This document shows, piece by piece, positions 33,352 through 42,420 of a stretch of DNA of 64,000 nt. Origin of the DNA: Candidatus Methylobacter titanis (GTDB lineage Bacteria > Pseudomonadota > Gammaproteobacteria > Methylococcales > Methylomonadaceae). Location: the NCBI GenBank assembly GCA_029946125.1, contig JAQSDX010000001.1, forward strand, positions 91,945 to 155,944, in the 5' to 3' direction. The position numbers and the translations under genes are program-made. A model generated the notes under the pieces. That model did not search any database. It was not told where the DNA came from and saw only the letters and a list, made by a program, of their open reading frames with translations. How positions within the stretch are numbered: position 1 is the stretch's first letter; each line of letters begins with the position of its first letter.

Positions 33352-35382
33352 ATGTCAGCTAGAAAAATTCTCGTTACCAGCGCACTGCCTTATGCCAACG
33401 GCCCGATTCATCTCGGCCATCTGGTTGAATATATTCAAACGGATATTTGGGTACGTTTTCAGAAACAACGCGGCAATCTCTGTTATTACGTTTGCGCGGA
33501 CGACACTCACGGCACGCCGATCATGCTCAGGGCGGATCGCGAAGGCATCACTCCTGAACAGCTGATAGCCCAGGTCGGCAAGGAACATTTGGCCGATTTT
33601 ATCGAATTCGGCATCGCGTTCGACAATTACCACAGCACCCATTCTGAAGAAAATAAAGCCTATTCAACGCTGATTTACGAACGCTTGCGCGATGCCGGGC
33701 ATATCAGCTCACGCAGCATTACCCAGGCTTTCGATCCGGTTAAGAACATGTTCTTGTCCGACCGTTTTATCAAAGGCGAATGCCCAAAATGCGGAGCACT
33801 CGATCAATACGGCGACGGCTGTGAGGTTTGCGGCGCGACCTACTCGCCGACCGAACTGAAAAATGCGGTTTCTGCCATTTCAGGCGCAAAACCGGTCGAT
33901 AAAGATTCGGTACATTATTTTTTCGATCTGGCTAACTTTAGCGACATGTTGCGCGACTGGACTCACGCCGGTCATTTGCAGTCCGAAGTCCGTAATAAAC
34001 TGGCCGAATGGCTGGATGGTGGCCTGCAGCAATGGGATATTTCGCGCGATGCGCCTTATTTCGGCTTTGAAATTCCCGATGCGCCCGGCAAGTATTTTTA
34101 TGTCTGGCTGGATGCGCCGATCGGTTACATGGCCAGCTTTAAAAACCTGTGCGACAACTTGATTGATAAAGGGGGCCCGGATTTTAATGAGTTTTGGTCG
34201 AAAAACAGCGACGCCGAGTTGTATCATTTCATCGGCAAAGACATCATCTATTTCCACGCCCTGTTCTGGCCTGCTATGTTGAGCGGCGCGCATTTTCGGA
34301 CGCCCAGCGCGATTTTCGCCCACGGGTTTTTAACCGTGAATGGCGAAAAAATGTCCAAATCGCGCGGCACTTTTATTAAAGCCAGAACCTATCTGGATCA
34401 CCTGAATCCCGAGTACCTGCGCTATTATTTTGCCGCCAAGCTGAGCGCCGGGGTCGATGATCTGGATTTGAATTTTGACGATTTCAGCCAGCGGGTTAAT
34501 TCCGATCTGGTCGGCAAGGTGGTCAATATCGCCAGTCGTTGCAGCGGATTTATCGCCAAACGTTTTGACAACAAGCTGTCCGAACAGTGTTCGGAACAGG
34601 GCTTGTTCGATGAATTTGTCGTTGCCAACACCCACATTGCCGAACTTTACGAAGCACGCGAATTCGGTAAAGCCATGCGCGAGATCATGGCGCTGGCCGA
34701 TAAAGCCAACCAGTATATCGACGAGAAAAAACCCTGGCTGATCGCCAAGGAAGAAGGCAAGGACAAGGAGCTGCATGAAGTCTGCTCCATGGGACTTAAC
34801 CTGTTCCGGTTACTGGCGGTTTATTTGAAACCGGTACTTCCGGTTTTGGCAGGCAATGCGGAAAGCTTTTTAAATATCGAAGCTCAAGCCTGGCCGGTGG
34901 GTACTCAGCCATTATTAAGCCATGTGATCAATGAATTCAAGCCGTTGATGACACGGGTTGATGCCGAAAAAATCGTGGCGATTGTCGACGCTTCCAAAGA
35001 AAACCTGGAAAAAACGGCCGAAGCTCCTACAGAAAGAAAATACGAACCGATTGCCGACACTATCGAATTTGACGATTTTGCCAAACTGGATTTGCGTATC
35101 GGTAAAATCATCAAAGCCGATCATGTTGAAGGTGCAGACAAGCTCTTACAACTGACCGTGGACATCGGCGACGAAACCCGCAACATCTTTGCCGGGATTA
35201 AATCCGCCTACAAACCGGAAGAGTTGGAAGGCAAGTTAACCCTGGTCATCGCCAATCTTGCGCCCAGAAAAATGCGTTTCGGCCTGTCCGAAGGTATGGT
35301 GCTGGCCGCAGGTCCCGGCGGCAAGGACATTTGGGTTTTGAGTCCCGATGAAGGCGCTGAACCTGGGATGCGGGTTAAATAA
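33352..35382 (+). CDS. metG: Methionyl-tRNA synthetase
   Basis: Charges tRNA-Met. ATG 33352 gives [17 protein letters not shown], the normal start; an in-frame TTG at 33334 would add six residues and is disfavoured. 676 residues with the HIGH motif PIHLGH (18-23), zinc-knuckle cysteines CPKCG and CEVCG (near 144-161), KMSKS at about 333, an anticodon-binding helical domain, and a fused C-terminal tRNA-binding domain (about 570-676, [14 protein letters not shown]). The C-terminal fusion is the homodimeric type seen in gammaproteobacteria. Confidence 0.97.
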   Translation: MSARKILVTSALPYANGPIHLGHLVEYIQTDIWVRFQKQRGNLCYYVCADDTHGTPIMLRADREGITPEQLIAQVGKEHLADFIEFGIAFDNYHSTHSEENKAYSTLIYERLRDAGHISSRSITQAFDPVKNMFLSDRFIKGECPKCGALDQYGDGCEVCGATYSPTELKNAVSAISGAKPVDKDSVHYFFDLANFSDMLRDWTHAGHLQSEVRNKLAEWLDGGLQQWDISRDAPYFGFEIPDAPGKYFYVWLDAPIGYMASFKNLCDNLIDKGGPDFNEFWSKNSDAELYHFIGKDIIYFHALFWPAMLSGAHFRTPSAIFAHGFLTVNGEKMSKSRGTFIKARTYLDHLNPEYLRYYFAAKLSAGVDDLDLNFDDFSQRVNSDLVGKVVNIASRCSGFIAKRFDNKLSEQCSEQGLFDEFVVANTHIAELYEAREFGKAMREIMALADKANQYIDEKKPWLIAKEEGKDKELHEVCSMGLNLFRLLAVYLKPVLPVLAGNAESFLNIEAQAWPVGTQPLLSHVINEFKPLMTRVDAEKIVAIVDASKENLEKTAEAPTERKYEPIADTIEFDDFAKLDLRIGKIIKADHVEGADKLLQLTVDIGDETRNIFAGIKSAYKPEELEGKLTLVIANLAPRKMRFGLSEGMVLAAGPGGKDIWVLSPDEGAEPGMRVK

Positions 35383-35392
35383 CGTCGTTATC

Positions 35393-35571
35393 GTTCCCAC
35401 GCTCCGGCGTCACGGCCATTAAGTTAAACAGATTAGACAAAATAATTGCTAATGTGGCGGCGACTTGAGTCGCCGATTGAGTGTTAGGTTGTTACTGATT
35501 GGGCGACTGAAGTCGCCCCCACAATCATTCCATGTCTTAACTTAATAGCAGTGAAGCTCCCGAGTGGGAAC
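35393..35571. repeat. Nested palindromic repeats between metG and the rnfB-like gene
   Basis: Outer arms GTTCCCAC (35393) and GTGGGAAC (35564) enclose a second inverted pair TTAAGTTAA / TTAACTTAA. Inside that are two near-identical palindromes, GGCGACTTGAGTCGCC (35459-35474) and GGGCGACTGAAGTCGCCC (35501-35518). The layout looks like one repeat inserted into another. No coding frame is present. Confidence 0.6.
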
Positions 35572-35618
35572 TATTAATAATTTGTTTGCCTAATCGGCGC
35601 GACGAGAATACCCAGAAC

Positions 35619-36230
35619 ATGCCTGTTTCACCAGAAATCCCTACCTTGATCGACCAAATTAACGCATTACTGCCGCAGACCCAATGCGGCCAATGTAGCT
35701 TCCAAGGCTGCCTCCCATACGCCGAGGCCATAGCTTCCGGTGCGGCGGACATCAACCAGTGTCCGCCGGGCGGTGACCAAGGCATAAGTGATCTGGCCGA
35801 GTTATTAGGCGTCCGCTCCAAACCGCTGAATACCGAATTCGGTCAGCACAAACCTGCAAGCGTTGCGTTTATTATTGAACAAGACTGTATCGGCTGCGTT
35901 AAATGCATCGCCGCCTGTCCGGTCGATGCGATACTGGGCGCGGCAAAATTCATGCACACGGTTATCGCCTCGGAATGTACCGGCTGTGAATTGTGTGTAG
36001 CGCCTTGCCCGGTAGATTGCATCATCATGCAGCCCGCACCGATCAACCCTACCGAAGTCCTAAGGACGCAAAAATCCGCACAGGCAAAAAGGCGCTATGA
36101 TGCGCGCCGTTTGCGCAAGGAAAAACAAGAGGCGGAGAAAGCAGAGCGTGCGAAAAAGAAAAGGCTGGCCTTGCTAAAGAGTGCAGTTGGATTGGGAACT
36201 CAACCTAACATTGATAGCATCAATCGTTGA
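35619..36230 (+). CDS. rnfB: RnfB/RsxB-type ferredoxin (electron transport complex subunit B)
   Basis: Iron-sulfur protein of the RnfB type. 203 residues from ATG 35619: a 4Fe-4S Fes domain with [11 protein letters not shown] (about 20-30) and NQCPPGG, then a bacterial two-cluster ferredoxin domain with [14 protein letters not shown] and [15 protein letters not shown] (about 95-140), ending in a Lys/Ala-rich tail. The N-terminal membrane helix of full RnfB is missing, and no other rnf genes are adjacent, so it may be a soluble stand-alone ferredoxin. The ribosome site is modest. Confidence 0.88.
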   Translation: MPVSPEIPTLIDQINALLPQTQCGQCSFQGCLPYAEAIASGAADINQCPPGGDQGISDLAELLGVRSKPLNTEFGQHKPASVAFIIEQDCIGCVKCIAACPVDAILGAAKFMHTVIASECTGCELCVAPCPVDCIIMQPAPINPTEVLRTQKSAQAKRRYDARRLRKEKQEAEKAERAKKKRLALLKSAVGLGTQPNIDSINR

Positions 36231-36305
36231 GTTATTTTAGTTAAGCAAGCGGGTAGAAACTGTAATAAACTAATGCCAGTTTTTATCTTTTTAATGAGTC
36301 ACTTT

Positions 36306-36641
36306 ATGCGACATTTTATTCTACTGAGTTTGCTTGCCTTTCCGGTATATGCTGTCGATGAGCAACCGCCGACGCTTGAGGCTGTGCCGGAGGTGCCGAA
36401 ACCTCCTATGCCGGTGCAAAATGGCGAAACCATGGAGCCGGACATTACCATTATTCGTAAAGGTAAAGATACTATTCAGGAGTTCCGCCGTGGCGGCAGG
36501 CTTTATATGATCAAAGTGGTACCGGCCATCGGCCCGCCTTATTATTTTCTCGACACCAATGGCGACGGCAAAATGGATGTACGCCGCAGCGATCTGGATA
36601 AAGGCTCCGAAATCAATATGTGGAAGTTGTTGGAATGGTAG
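36306..36641 (+). CDS. DUF2782-domain periplasmic protein
   Basis: Small secreted protein of unknown function. From ATG 36306 it has the signal peptide MRHFILLSLLAFPVYA and a mature part of about 96 residues: a Pro-rich linker, then EPDITIIRKGKDTIQEFRRGGRLYMIKVVPAIGPPYYFLD and DTNGDGKMDVR, the conserved DUF2782 core. In-frame ATGs at 36273 and 36294 are possible but lengthen the signal sequence. It sits 13 bp before thrB, a linkage commonly seen for this family. Confidence 0.82.
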   Translation: MRHFILLSLLAFPVYAVDEQPPTLEAVPEVPKPPMPVQNGETMEPDITIIRKGKDTIQEFRRGGRLYMIKVVPAIGPPYYFLDTNGDGKMDVRRSDLDKGSEINMWKLLEW

Positions 36642-36654
36642 TCGCTTAAAAGCA

Positions 36655-37623
36655 GTGTCTGTATTTACTCGCATAACACGCCCGCAACTCGATCAGTTCT
36701 TTAGCGCTTATACCCTTGGTGAAGTCATTAGTTTTGAGGGTATAACCGACGGCATAGACAATACCAATTATGTTGTAACAACCACGCAGGGCAGCTTCGT
36801 TCTGACCCTGTTTGAGTCGCTGACTTTCGATGAATTGCCGCATTTTTTAAAATTACTGGCGCACCTGGGCAAAAGCAGTCTGTTATGCCCTTGTCCTCAA
36901 AGCGACCGGCAGAAAAATGCCTTACGCCAGCTTCATGGCAAGCCTGCTGCGGTATTTAAACGATTATCCGGCTTAGCAATCGCAACGCCATCCATTTTAC
37001 ATTGTCAGGAAATCGGCTTGCAGCTGGCAAGTTTGCATCGTTGCACACAAGACTACGTGTTCCCGATAAAAAGCGGCAATGATTTAAGTTGGTGCAAAAC
37101 GGTGCTGCATAAAATCAACGCTCATTTATCGGCAGAAGATCGTAAGTTGATTGATGATGAGCTGGCTTATCAAGCTCAATACGGTCAGGCCGATCTGCCA
37201 CGAGGCGTTATTCACGGCGATCTGTTCAGGGATAATGCCTTGTTTGTCGATGACCGTCTCAGCGGACTGTTGGATTTTTACAGCGCCTGTACCGATACCT
37301 TATTGCTCGATGTTGCGATAGCGGCTAACGACTGGTGCTGTGATAACGGCACCGTTAATGATCAAAAGTTTGCGGCGCTGTTAGCGGCTTATGAAAGCCT
37401 GAGGCTATTGGAACCGCTGGAAAAACAACACTGGCCGACCCTGCTTAGGGCGGCGGCATTACGTTTTTGGCTATCCCGATTGGAACATCAATATTATCCG
37501 CGCCCCGGTGAAATGATCCAGCAAAAAGATCCGTTGGTTTTCCGGCGTATACTAGGGCAGCATCGACAACCGACTTGTTTATCGAGCCACATAAATACCG
37601 TTAACCTCAGGAGCACTGCATGA
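36655..37623 (+). CDS. thrB: Homoserine kinase (ThrB, APH-fold)
   Basis: Phosphorylates L-homoserine in threonine synthesis. GTG 36655 gives VSVFTRITRPQLDQFFSAYTLGE, the family's usual start. A longer open frame to 36559 overlaps the DUF2782 gene and is rejected. 322 residues of the aminoglycoside phosphotransferase fold: GITDGIDNTNYVV near 29, catalytic HGDLFRDN near 189, LLDFYSAC near 205 and YESLRLLEPLE near 242. This is the choline-kinase-like ThrB2 form common in proteobacteria. The stop overlaps the next ATG (ATGA). Confidence 0.94.
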   Translation: MSVFTRITRPQLDQFFSAYTLGEVISFEGITDGIDNTNYVVTTTQGSFVLTLFESLTFDELPHFLKLLAHLGKSSLLCPCPQSDRQKNALRQLHGKPAAVFKRLSGLAIATPSILHCQEIGLQLASLHRCTQDYVFPIKSGNDLSWCKTVLHKINAHLSAEDRKLIDDELAYQAQYGQADLPRGVIHGDLFRDNALFVDDRLSGLLDFYSACTDTLLLDVAIAANDWCCDNGTVNDQKFAALLAAYESLRLLEPLEKQHWPTLLRAAALRFWLSRLEHQYYPRPGEMIQQKDPLVFRRILGQHRQPTCLSSHINTVNLRSTA

Positions 37624-37982
37624 TTAAAATACTTCATCTCACCTTTATTTTATTGTCTATTACCAGTTTTGTGGTCAGGGTCTTTCTGGCAGAAAAACGC
37701 CCTGAAATACTGGAACAAAAATGGATAAAAATCGGGCCGCATATCGTTAATACTTTTTTGCTGATTACCGGTTTTATGTTGATATTTCAAGGGCAATGGT
37801 TGTCAGGCGAGTTCGGCTGGATTGTGGCTAAAATAATAGCACTGTTCGGATATATCGGCTTGGGTATGGTGGCTATCAAGAGCCAGGGTGCTCTGCGTTG
37901 GCAAGCTTTTGCCGGTGCACTTGCCTGCTTTATTTATATCGGCATAGTCGCGGTCAGCAAGAATGCTTTTTTCTTTTTATAG
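37620..37982 (+). CDS. SirB2-family inner-membrane protein
   Basis: 120-residue integral membrane protein with four predicted helices (about 4-20, 40-58, 64-84, 97-116) and the SirB2 pattern MIKILHLTFILLSITSFVVRV ... PHIVNTFLLITGF. In enterobacteria sirB2 is linked to expression of invasion genes, but a general role is not established. It overlaps thrB by 4 bp, so it is translationally coupled. The next gene is convergent, 4 bp away. Confidence 0.85.
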   Translation: MIKILHLTFILLSITSFVVRVFLAEKRPEILEQKWIKIGPHIVNTFLLITGFMLIFQGQWLSGEFGWIVAKIIALFGYIGLGMVAIKSQGALRWQAFAGALACFIYIGIVAVSKNAFFFL

Positions 37983-37986
37983 CTCG

Positions 37987-38808
37987 CTATAAAGAAAATT
38001 CAATTTCACTAATGTGTTGATCCAGCCAACATAAAACATCCTTGCCTTTGTGAAACGAGCTTTGATCAAATTCAGGGATTGGGGCCTTGGTTAATACCGT
38101 CCAGCGGGACAGTTGGTTTTTGAGCTGTCCCCGTTCGCTGACGGTAAAATGATAGCGTTGTAGCAGCTGTGCAAACAGCTTGGGCTCCGGCGCTGCCACC
38201 AGCTTGGCCAGACGGCTTAACTCCGCCAGCAGGGCTTCAATCGTTACCACATGCGCGGCTATTAATGCCGCAACCTGCTTTGGCTGGATGTTTTCCGCCG
38301 GGGATAATTCATTATCTGAAATGACCTTCAGGCAGTGGATTAATTCGCCGGTCGAAAAGCGCACCGCCGTTTCATAAAACGCAGACGCTTCCATATCGCA
38401 CAGATGTTCCCGGCTATAAACCAGCTGCGGCCTTGATACCGTTTGGATGCTTGCCGAGGAGCAAGGCGGCGTAAAAACCAGCGGCGGATAATAGCTTTTC
38501 CGGCTGTCGACATCGGTAATTTTATCGATTAAAAACAGGCTGCCGACTGTATGGTCTTTATGTCCGGCGATACCAATATTGAGCAGCACCGGCGGGTTAA
38601 TCGCAGCAAACAAAGCCTGGGTGTAAGCCACACCGGCAGCCATCGCGCTTTTCCCCAGTCCGGTTACTGTCAGGCAGATCTCCTTATTCAAATAAACCGC
38701 AAACGGCTGAACAGTCGTATCTTTCTTTAAATTAAAATGTTCGACCAGCGGCTTGGCCTCGCAAGGCAGAGCGGCATAGATAAAAATTTTAGGCGGATTT
38801 TGTTGCAT
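37987..38808 (-). CDS. Nucleoside phosphorylase-like protein (PNP/UDP family)
   Basis: Probably cleaves or binds a nucleoside. 273 residues of the MTA/SAH nucleosidase/PNP_UDP fold: IYAALPCEAKPLVEHF at the start, VTGLGKSAMAAGVAY near 47, LNIGIAGHKDHTVGSLFLIDKI near 74, and CDMEASAFYETAVRF near 136 with the ribose-binding Met-Glu. After about 200 there is a C-terminal helical extension (LFAQLLQRYHFTVSERGQLKNQL) not typical of MtnN, and FxxxK/SD active-site features are partly unclear. A specific substrate cannot be assigned. Confidence 0.7.
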   Translation of the reverse strand: MQQNPPKIFIYAALPCEAKPLVEHFNLKKDTTVQPFAVYLNKEICLTVTGLGKSAMAAGVAYTQALFAAINPPVLLNIGIAGHKDHTVGSLFLIDKITDVDSRKSYYPPLVFTPPCSSASIQTVSRPQLVYSREHLCDMEASAFYETAVRFSTGELIHCLKVISDNELSPAENIQPKQVAALIAAHVVTIEALLAELSRLAKLVAAPEPKLFAQLLQRYHFTVSERGQLKNQLSRWTVLTKAPIPEFDQSSFHKGKDVLCWLDQHISEIEFSL

Positions 38809-38822
38809 AGTTTACGGTTTAC

Positions 38823-39260
38823 CTACAGAGATAATGCTGACAGGCCGATGTTAGCGTCTAAGCTGGCAGCATCAGCCAGGGTGTATTTGTCTAGCACCGT
38901 CATAAATGCGCGTTGCGCTTCATATAAAGTGGCCTTCAGGAAGCAGTTGCGGATCAGGCGGCACTGATTATTCGGGGTATCGAAGCACTCAACCAGATTC
39001 ATGTTAAGCTCAGTTTTTCGCACGACTTCACCGACACCAATGGTATTCGCGGGTCGGGCCAACTGGATGCCGCCGCCCTTGCCCCTGGTTGTCATAATAA
39101 AGCCTTGGTTGGCCAGACTGCTCGCTACTTTCACCAAATGGTTACGGGAAACTTGATGATACTCGGCGATTTCTGCAATGGTCGCCATGCCCGGTTCCGG
39201 CAAGCGGGCAAGATAAATCAGCAGACGTAACGAAAGATCGGTGAATTGCGTAAGTTGCAT
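38823..39260 (-). CDS. nsrR: Rrf2-family nitric-oxide-sensing repressor NsrR
   Basis: [Fe-S]-binding transcriptional repressor released by NO. 145 residues: winged helix (MQLTQFTDLSLRLLIYLARLP, IAEYHQVSRNHLVKVASSLANQG) and three cysteines, C92, C100 and C106 (VECFDTPNNQCRLIRNCF), in the NsrR arrangement. It is divergent from the globin-reductase-MOSC operon, and a near-perfect NsrR palindrome lies between (39347-39369). That placement implies control of the operon and possibly of itself. NsrR is preferred over IscR, whose cysteine spacing and context differ. Confidence 0.92.
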   Translation of the reverse strand: MQLTQFTDLSLRLLIYLARLPEPGMATIAEIAEYHQVSRNHLVKVASSLANQGFIMTTRGKGGGIQLARPANTIGVGEVVRKTELNMNLVECFDTPNNQCRLIRNCFLKATLYEAQRAFMTVLDKYTLADAASLDANIGLSALSL

Positions 39261-39346
39261 AGTTAATACTCCTTTAAAGTTATCTGTATTCCATTTTAAA
39301 CTTTAAAATTAATAGATAGAGCTTGACGATTTAATGATAGAACAAT

Positions 39347-39369
39347 AAGATGTATTTCAAATGCATCTT
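39347..39369. promoter_or_regulatory. NsrR operator
   Basis: AAGATGTATTT-C-AAATGCATCTT, an 11-1-11 inverted repeat with one mismatch, closely matches the known NsrR consensus of two AAGATGCATTT half-sites. It lies in the nsrR/globin intergenic region about 74 bp before the globin start. Confidence 0.9.
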
Positions 39370-39400
39370 ATTGTCAAGACCACTGAAAATCCGGCAAATT

Positions 39401-39424
39401 GACGATGTATTTTAAACACCTTTT
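39401..39424. promoter_or_regulatory. Possible second, degenerate NsrR half-site
   Basis: GATGTATTTTAAACACCTTTT resembles one good NsrR half-site (GATGTATTTTAAA) with a decayed partner, 32 bp downstream of the main operator and just before the globin ribosome site. It could help occlude the promoter. Confidence 0.35.
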
Positions 39425-39442
39425 CATTATTTGGAGAAAAAT

Positions 39443-39817
39443 ATGTCAGAACAACTATCTTTGTTTGAGAAAATAGGCGGTGAAGCCGCTGTTGATGCCG
39501 CTGTTGATATTTTTTACCGCAAGGTATTGAGCGATGACCGCATCAGTGCTTTTTTCGAAGGCGTGGACATGGATAAACAGGCCGCAAAACAAAAATCATT
39601 CCTGACCATGGCTTTCGGCGGACCGCATAATTACACCGGACTCGATATGCGTCTTGGTCATGCCCATTTGGTCGAACGCGGATTGAATGATTCACATGTC
39701 GATGCGGTGATCGAAGACCTTGGCGCTACCCTCCGCGAGTTGAACGTAGGTGAAGATCTGATCGCTCAGGTTGCGGCCATCGCCGAAAGCACTCGAAACG
39801 ACGTGCTCTGCCGTTAA
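39443..39817 (+). CDS. Group I truncated hemoglobin
   Basis: Small heme protein, likely part of NO or O2 handling. 124 residues from ATG 39443 (GGAG 8 bp upstream): SLFEKIGGEAAVDAAVDIFYRKVL near 5-28 with the B10-region Phe-Tyr, FLTMAFGGPHNYTG near 52 and the proximal histidine in RLGHAHLVERGL near 76. It is first in the NsrR-controlled operon, followed by a ferredoxin-type reductase that could reduce its heme. It is about two-thirds identical by eye to the globin at 41894-42286, suggesting a local duplication. Confidence 0.9.
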   Translation: MSEQLSLFEKIGGEAAVDAAVDIFYRKVLSDDRISAFFEGVDMDKQAAKQKSFLTMAFGGPHNYTGLDMRLGHAHLVERGLNDSHVDAVIEDLGATLRELNVGEDLIAQVAAIAESTRNDVLCR

Positions 39818-39844
39818 CTCCCTCTTTGAATCAGGTACGCCGCT

Positions 39845-40825
39845 ATGGTTACTATTCGTTATGCAAAAGACAATTTCGAGCTGAATGAAAACCAATCCGT
39901 TCTGGATTGTTTGACCGGTCACGGTGTGCCTGTTCCTTTTTCCTGTCGCAGCGGAGTCTGTCAGACCTGTCTGATGCGCGCCACGGGCGGCACGCCTCCT
40001 GAAATTTCGCAACACGGTTTAAAGGATAGTCTCAAGCTTCAGAACTATTTTCTCGCTTGCGTTTGTCATCCTAGTGCAGATCTTGAAGTTGCCCTGCCGG
40101 ATGACGATGATATTCAGGCGGTGATTCCCGCTACCGTCAAAAGCCTGAAATTGCTCAACGCAGACATCATGCATGTGGTTCTCGAATGCCATCTGCCTAT
40201 TGATTACAGGGCAGGACAATTCATCAACCTGTTTCAAAATCAGTCGCTCGGCCGCAGTTACTCACTCGCCAGCGTGCCGCACGAAGATGAGCATCTTCAT
40301 CTTCATGTCCGCCGTCTGCCGCAAGGTCGGGTAAGCGGCTGGATACATGAGGAATTACGTCCCGGCGAGACCGTCGAGATTCGCGGGCCCGGCGGCGACT
40401 GTTTTTACATACCCGGCAATACCGAACAGGGCTTGATTCTAATCGGTACGGGCTCCGGGCTTGCGCCTCTTTACGGCATCATCCGCGACGCTCTCAGTCA
40501 GGGCCATAGCGGTCCTATCCATTTGTTTCACGGCAGCCGTGATTTGAACGGGCTTTACCTGACCGGAGAATTGCACGATCTGGTTCAGCAATATGCGAAT
40601 TTCAATTATGTGCCCTGTCTGTCCGGTGATGACGTGCCCCACGGCTTTGCTGCGGGACGAGCCGATGATGTGGCTTTTCAACAGATCCCCAATCTCAAGA
40701 ACTGGCGCATGTTTCTCTGCGGACATCCTGAAATGGTCAAAATAGCCAAGAAGAAAGCTTTTATGGCCGGTGCATCCATGAAGGATATTTATGTCGATGC
40801 GTTTAATGTCAGTCAGTCTTCGTGA
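39845..40825 (+). CDS. 2Fe-2S ferredoxin/FAD reductase fusion (oxygenase-reductase type)
   Basis: NAD(P)H-dependent electron donor. 326 residues: N-terminal plant-type 2Fe-2S domain with CRSGVCQTC and CVC (about 34-42 and 77), then an FNR module with FAD motif RSYSLAS near 136 and NAD motif GTGSGLAPLYGIIRDAL near 200, ending CGHPEMV. Its place directly after a truncated globin under an NsrR operator suggests it reduces the globin for NO dioxygenation. This arrangement would mimic flavohemoglobin with separate subunits, which is an inference. Confidence 0.88.
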   Translation: MVTIRYAKDNFELNENQSVLDCLTGHGVPVPFSCRSGVCQTCLMRATGGTPPEISQHGLKDSLKLQNYFLACVCHPSADLEVALPDDDDIQAVIPATVKSLKLLNADIMHVVLECHLPIDYRAGQFINLFQNQSLGRSYSLASVPHEDEHLHLHVRRLPQGRVSGWIHEELRPGETVEIRGPGGDCFYIPGNTEQGLILIGTGSGLAPLYGIIRDALSQGHSGPIHLFHGSRDLNGLYLTGELHDLVQQYANFNYVPCLSGDDVPHGFAAGRADDVAFQQIPNLKNWRMFLCGHPEMVKIAKKKAFMAGASMKDIYVDAFNVSQSS

Positions 40826-40913
40826 ATTATTGTAAACCAAGCAGATGCGTTACCGCCAACTGGAAAACTGAGAGCGGAAGGTAACCTTAAACTTCACCGA
40901 TGGAGATTGCCTG

Positions 40914-41723
40914 ATGCCGCGCGTCGTTGCTTTATATCGTTATCCCGTGAAGGGTTTTACGCCCGAACAGTGCGAAGTTGTCAATGTCCTTGATGAAGGG
41001 CGAATTGTCGGCGATAGAGTTCTTGGCGTCCGTTTTGCCGACTCAGGTGTGAGCGATGATGCCTGGAGTAAAAAACACCAGTTTGTTGCTTTAATGAACA
41101 CGCCCGGCATAGCAAGGCTTCAGCTTCGGTTCGATCATCAGAAGCGTAGACTATGCATCAGCTTGGAAGGTGAGGTTTTGGTTAATGAGGCATTGGACGA
41201 GAAGGGGCGCAGCAAAATTGCCGCTGCAATTGAAAATTATGTACTCAAGCTGGATGAAAATCCGCTTTCCTCTCACCCGGAGCGGCTGCCGTTACGATTG
41301 GTTGGTAACGGAATTACGCCCCGTTATCAGGACAATGAGGCCGGGCAGATAACCTTGCACGGCCGCGCAAGTTTGGCGGCTGTCGGTGCCGCTGTCGGCG
41401 ACAATGATCTCAATGAACTTCGCTTCCGCTCAAATATCGTCATCGATGGTCTGGCTGCATGGGAAGAGCAAAGTTGGGTGGGGCGCAGGATTCGTATCGG
41501 TCAGGTTAATTTCGACGTGGTCATGCCGAAAAGCCGATGCCTTGCCACGCAAGCGAATCCCAGCTCCGGCAAACGGGATTTGCCGATTCTTAAAACGCTA
41601 ACCCGTGTGTTTAATCAGGAAAAGCCGACTTTTGCCGTTGCGATGCTGACCCGCGGTGTTGGCGGGCCGATTCAACTTGGCGATAAAGTCAGTCTCATTG
41701 ATTCGATGCATCTTGCTGATTGA
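40914..41723 (+). CDS. MOSC-domain molybdenum-cofactor protein
   Basis: 269 residues with an N-terminal MOSC beta-barrel (VVALYRYPVKGFTPEQCEVVNVLDEGRIVGDR) and a C-terminal MOSC domain containing SNIVIDGLAAWEEQSWVGRRIRIG and the conserved cysteine stretch PKSRCLATQANPSSGKRD. MOSC proteins such as YcbX carry a Mo cofactor and reduce N-hydroxylated compounds. Its place in the NsrR operon suggests use of the upstream reductase for detoxifying hydroxylamine-type species. The partner assignment is inferred. Confidence 0.87.
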   Translation: MPRVVALYRYPVKGFTPEQCEVVNVLDEGRIVGDRVLGVRFADSGVSDDAWSKKHQFVALMNTPGIARLQLRFDHQKRRLCISLEGEVLVNEALDEKGRSKIAAAIENYVLKLDENPLSSHPERLPLRLVGNGITPRYQDNEAGQITLHGRASLAAVGAAVGDNDLNELRFRSNIVIDGLAAWEEQSWVGRRIRIGQVNFDVVMPKSRCLATQANPSSGKRDLPILKTLTRVFNQEKPTFAVAMLTRGVGGPIQLGDKVSLIDSMHLAD

Positions 41724-41893
41724 GCAAGACAATCGTCATATCCTGCTCAGGATGACAAAGGCACACCAGAAAATATGCAAGGTGTCTTTAAAACTGACTT
41801 GGACTGAGACAGGTGGAGTGTTATCAAGACTGCGTATTTGGCAGACTTGGACGGCAACCTATGAGTAGGGTCTTCCTCCACCTGATATTGCAG

Positions 41894-42286
41894 TTATTTG
41901 CCTAATACATCATTGCGTGTGCTTTCGGCAATCGCGGCAACTTGAGCGATCAGTGCTGACGGCACATTTAACTCGGCTAAGGTTGCGCTAAGATGCTCCA
42001 TGACCGCATCAAAATGGCTGGCATTCAAGCCCATCTTGACCAGATGGGCATGAGCGTTACGCATATCTGTTCCGCTGTAATTATTGGGGCCGCCAAAGGC
42101 CATAGTCAAAAAAGCTTTTTGTTTGGCGGCTTGTTTTTCCATGTCGGAATTGTCAAAAAAACGGTTAATGCGGTAATCCGCCAGCACTTTGCGATAAAAA
42201 ATATCTACAGCCGCATCAACAGCCGCTTCGCCGCCAAGTTGTTCATAGAGTGTTTGGGTTGAAGCTGTTTCTTGTGATTCGCTCAT
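41894..42286 (-). CDS. Group I truncated hemoglobin (paralogue)
   Basis: 130-residue truncated globin with TLYEQLGGEAAVDAAVDIFYRKVL, FLTMAFGGPNNYSG, proximal-His motif MRNAHAHLVKMGL and ESTRNDVLGK at the end, aligned throughout with the globin at 39443-39817. It has a slightly longer N-terminus and is on the opposite strand, convergent with the MOSC gene. No NsrR palindrome is visible in the 130 bp upstream, so its control may have diverged. Confidence 0.88.
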   Translation of the reverse strand: MSESQETASTQTLYEQLGGEAAVDAAVDIFYRKVLADYRINRFFDNSDMEKQAAKQKAFLTMAFGGPNNYSGTDMRNAHAHLVKMGLNASHFDAVMEHLSATLAELNVPSALIAQVAAIAESTRNDVLGK

Positions 42287-42383
42287 TATTGTCTCCAGTA
42301 GTATCTAATTATTTTTATTTAAGCAAACTCGCTCAAGCGGAAGTTTATAACAGCAGATGAATTTTTGCTATAAAACAGCGGGG

Positions 42384-42420
42384 CGAAAGACGAAAGGCGG
42401 TTTTTTGTCCTTTGTCTTTA
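42384..42420. repeat. GGCGAAA-type intergenic repeat by the GT2 gene
   Basis: GGCGAAAGACGAAAGGCGG followed by TTTTTTGTCCTTTGTCTTTA: 7-bp units with a partial inverted partner. The GT2 gene's stop codon lies in the second arm, so the repeat edges into the coding end. Confidence 0.5.

Noticed and set aside
36559..36654. Longer thrB reading frame
   Set aside because: It would overlap the DUF2782 gene in another frame; the conserved homoserine kinase N-terminus begins at GTG 36655.
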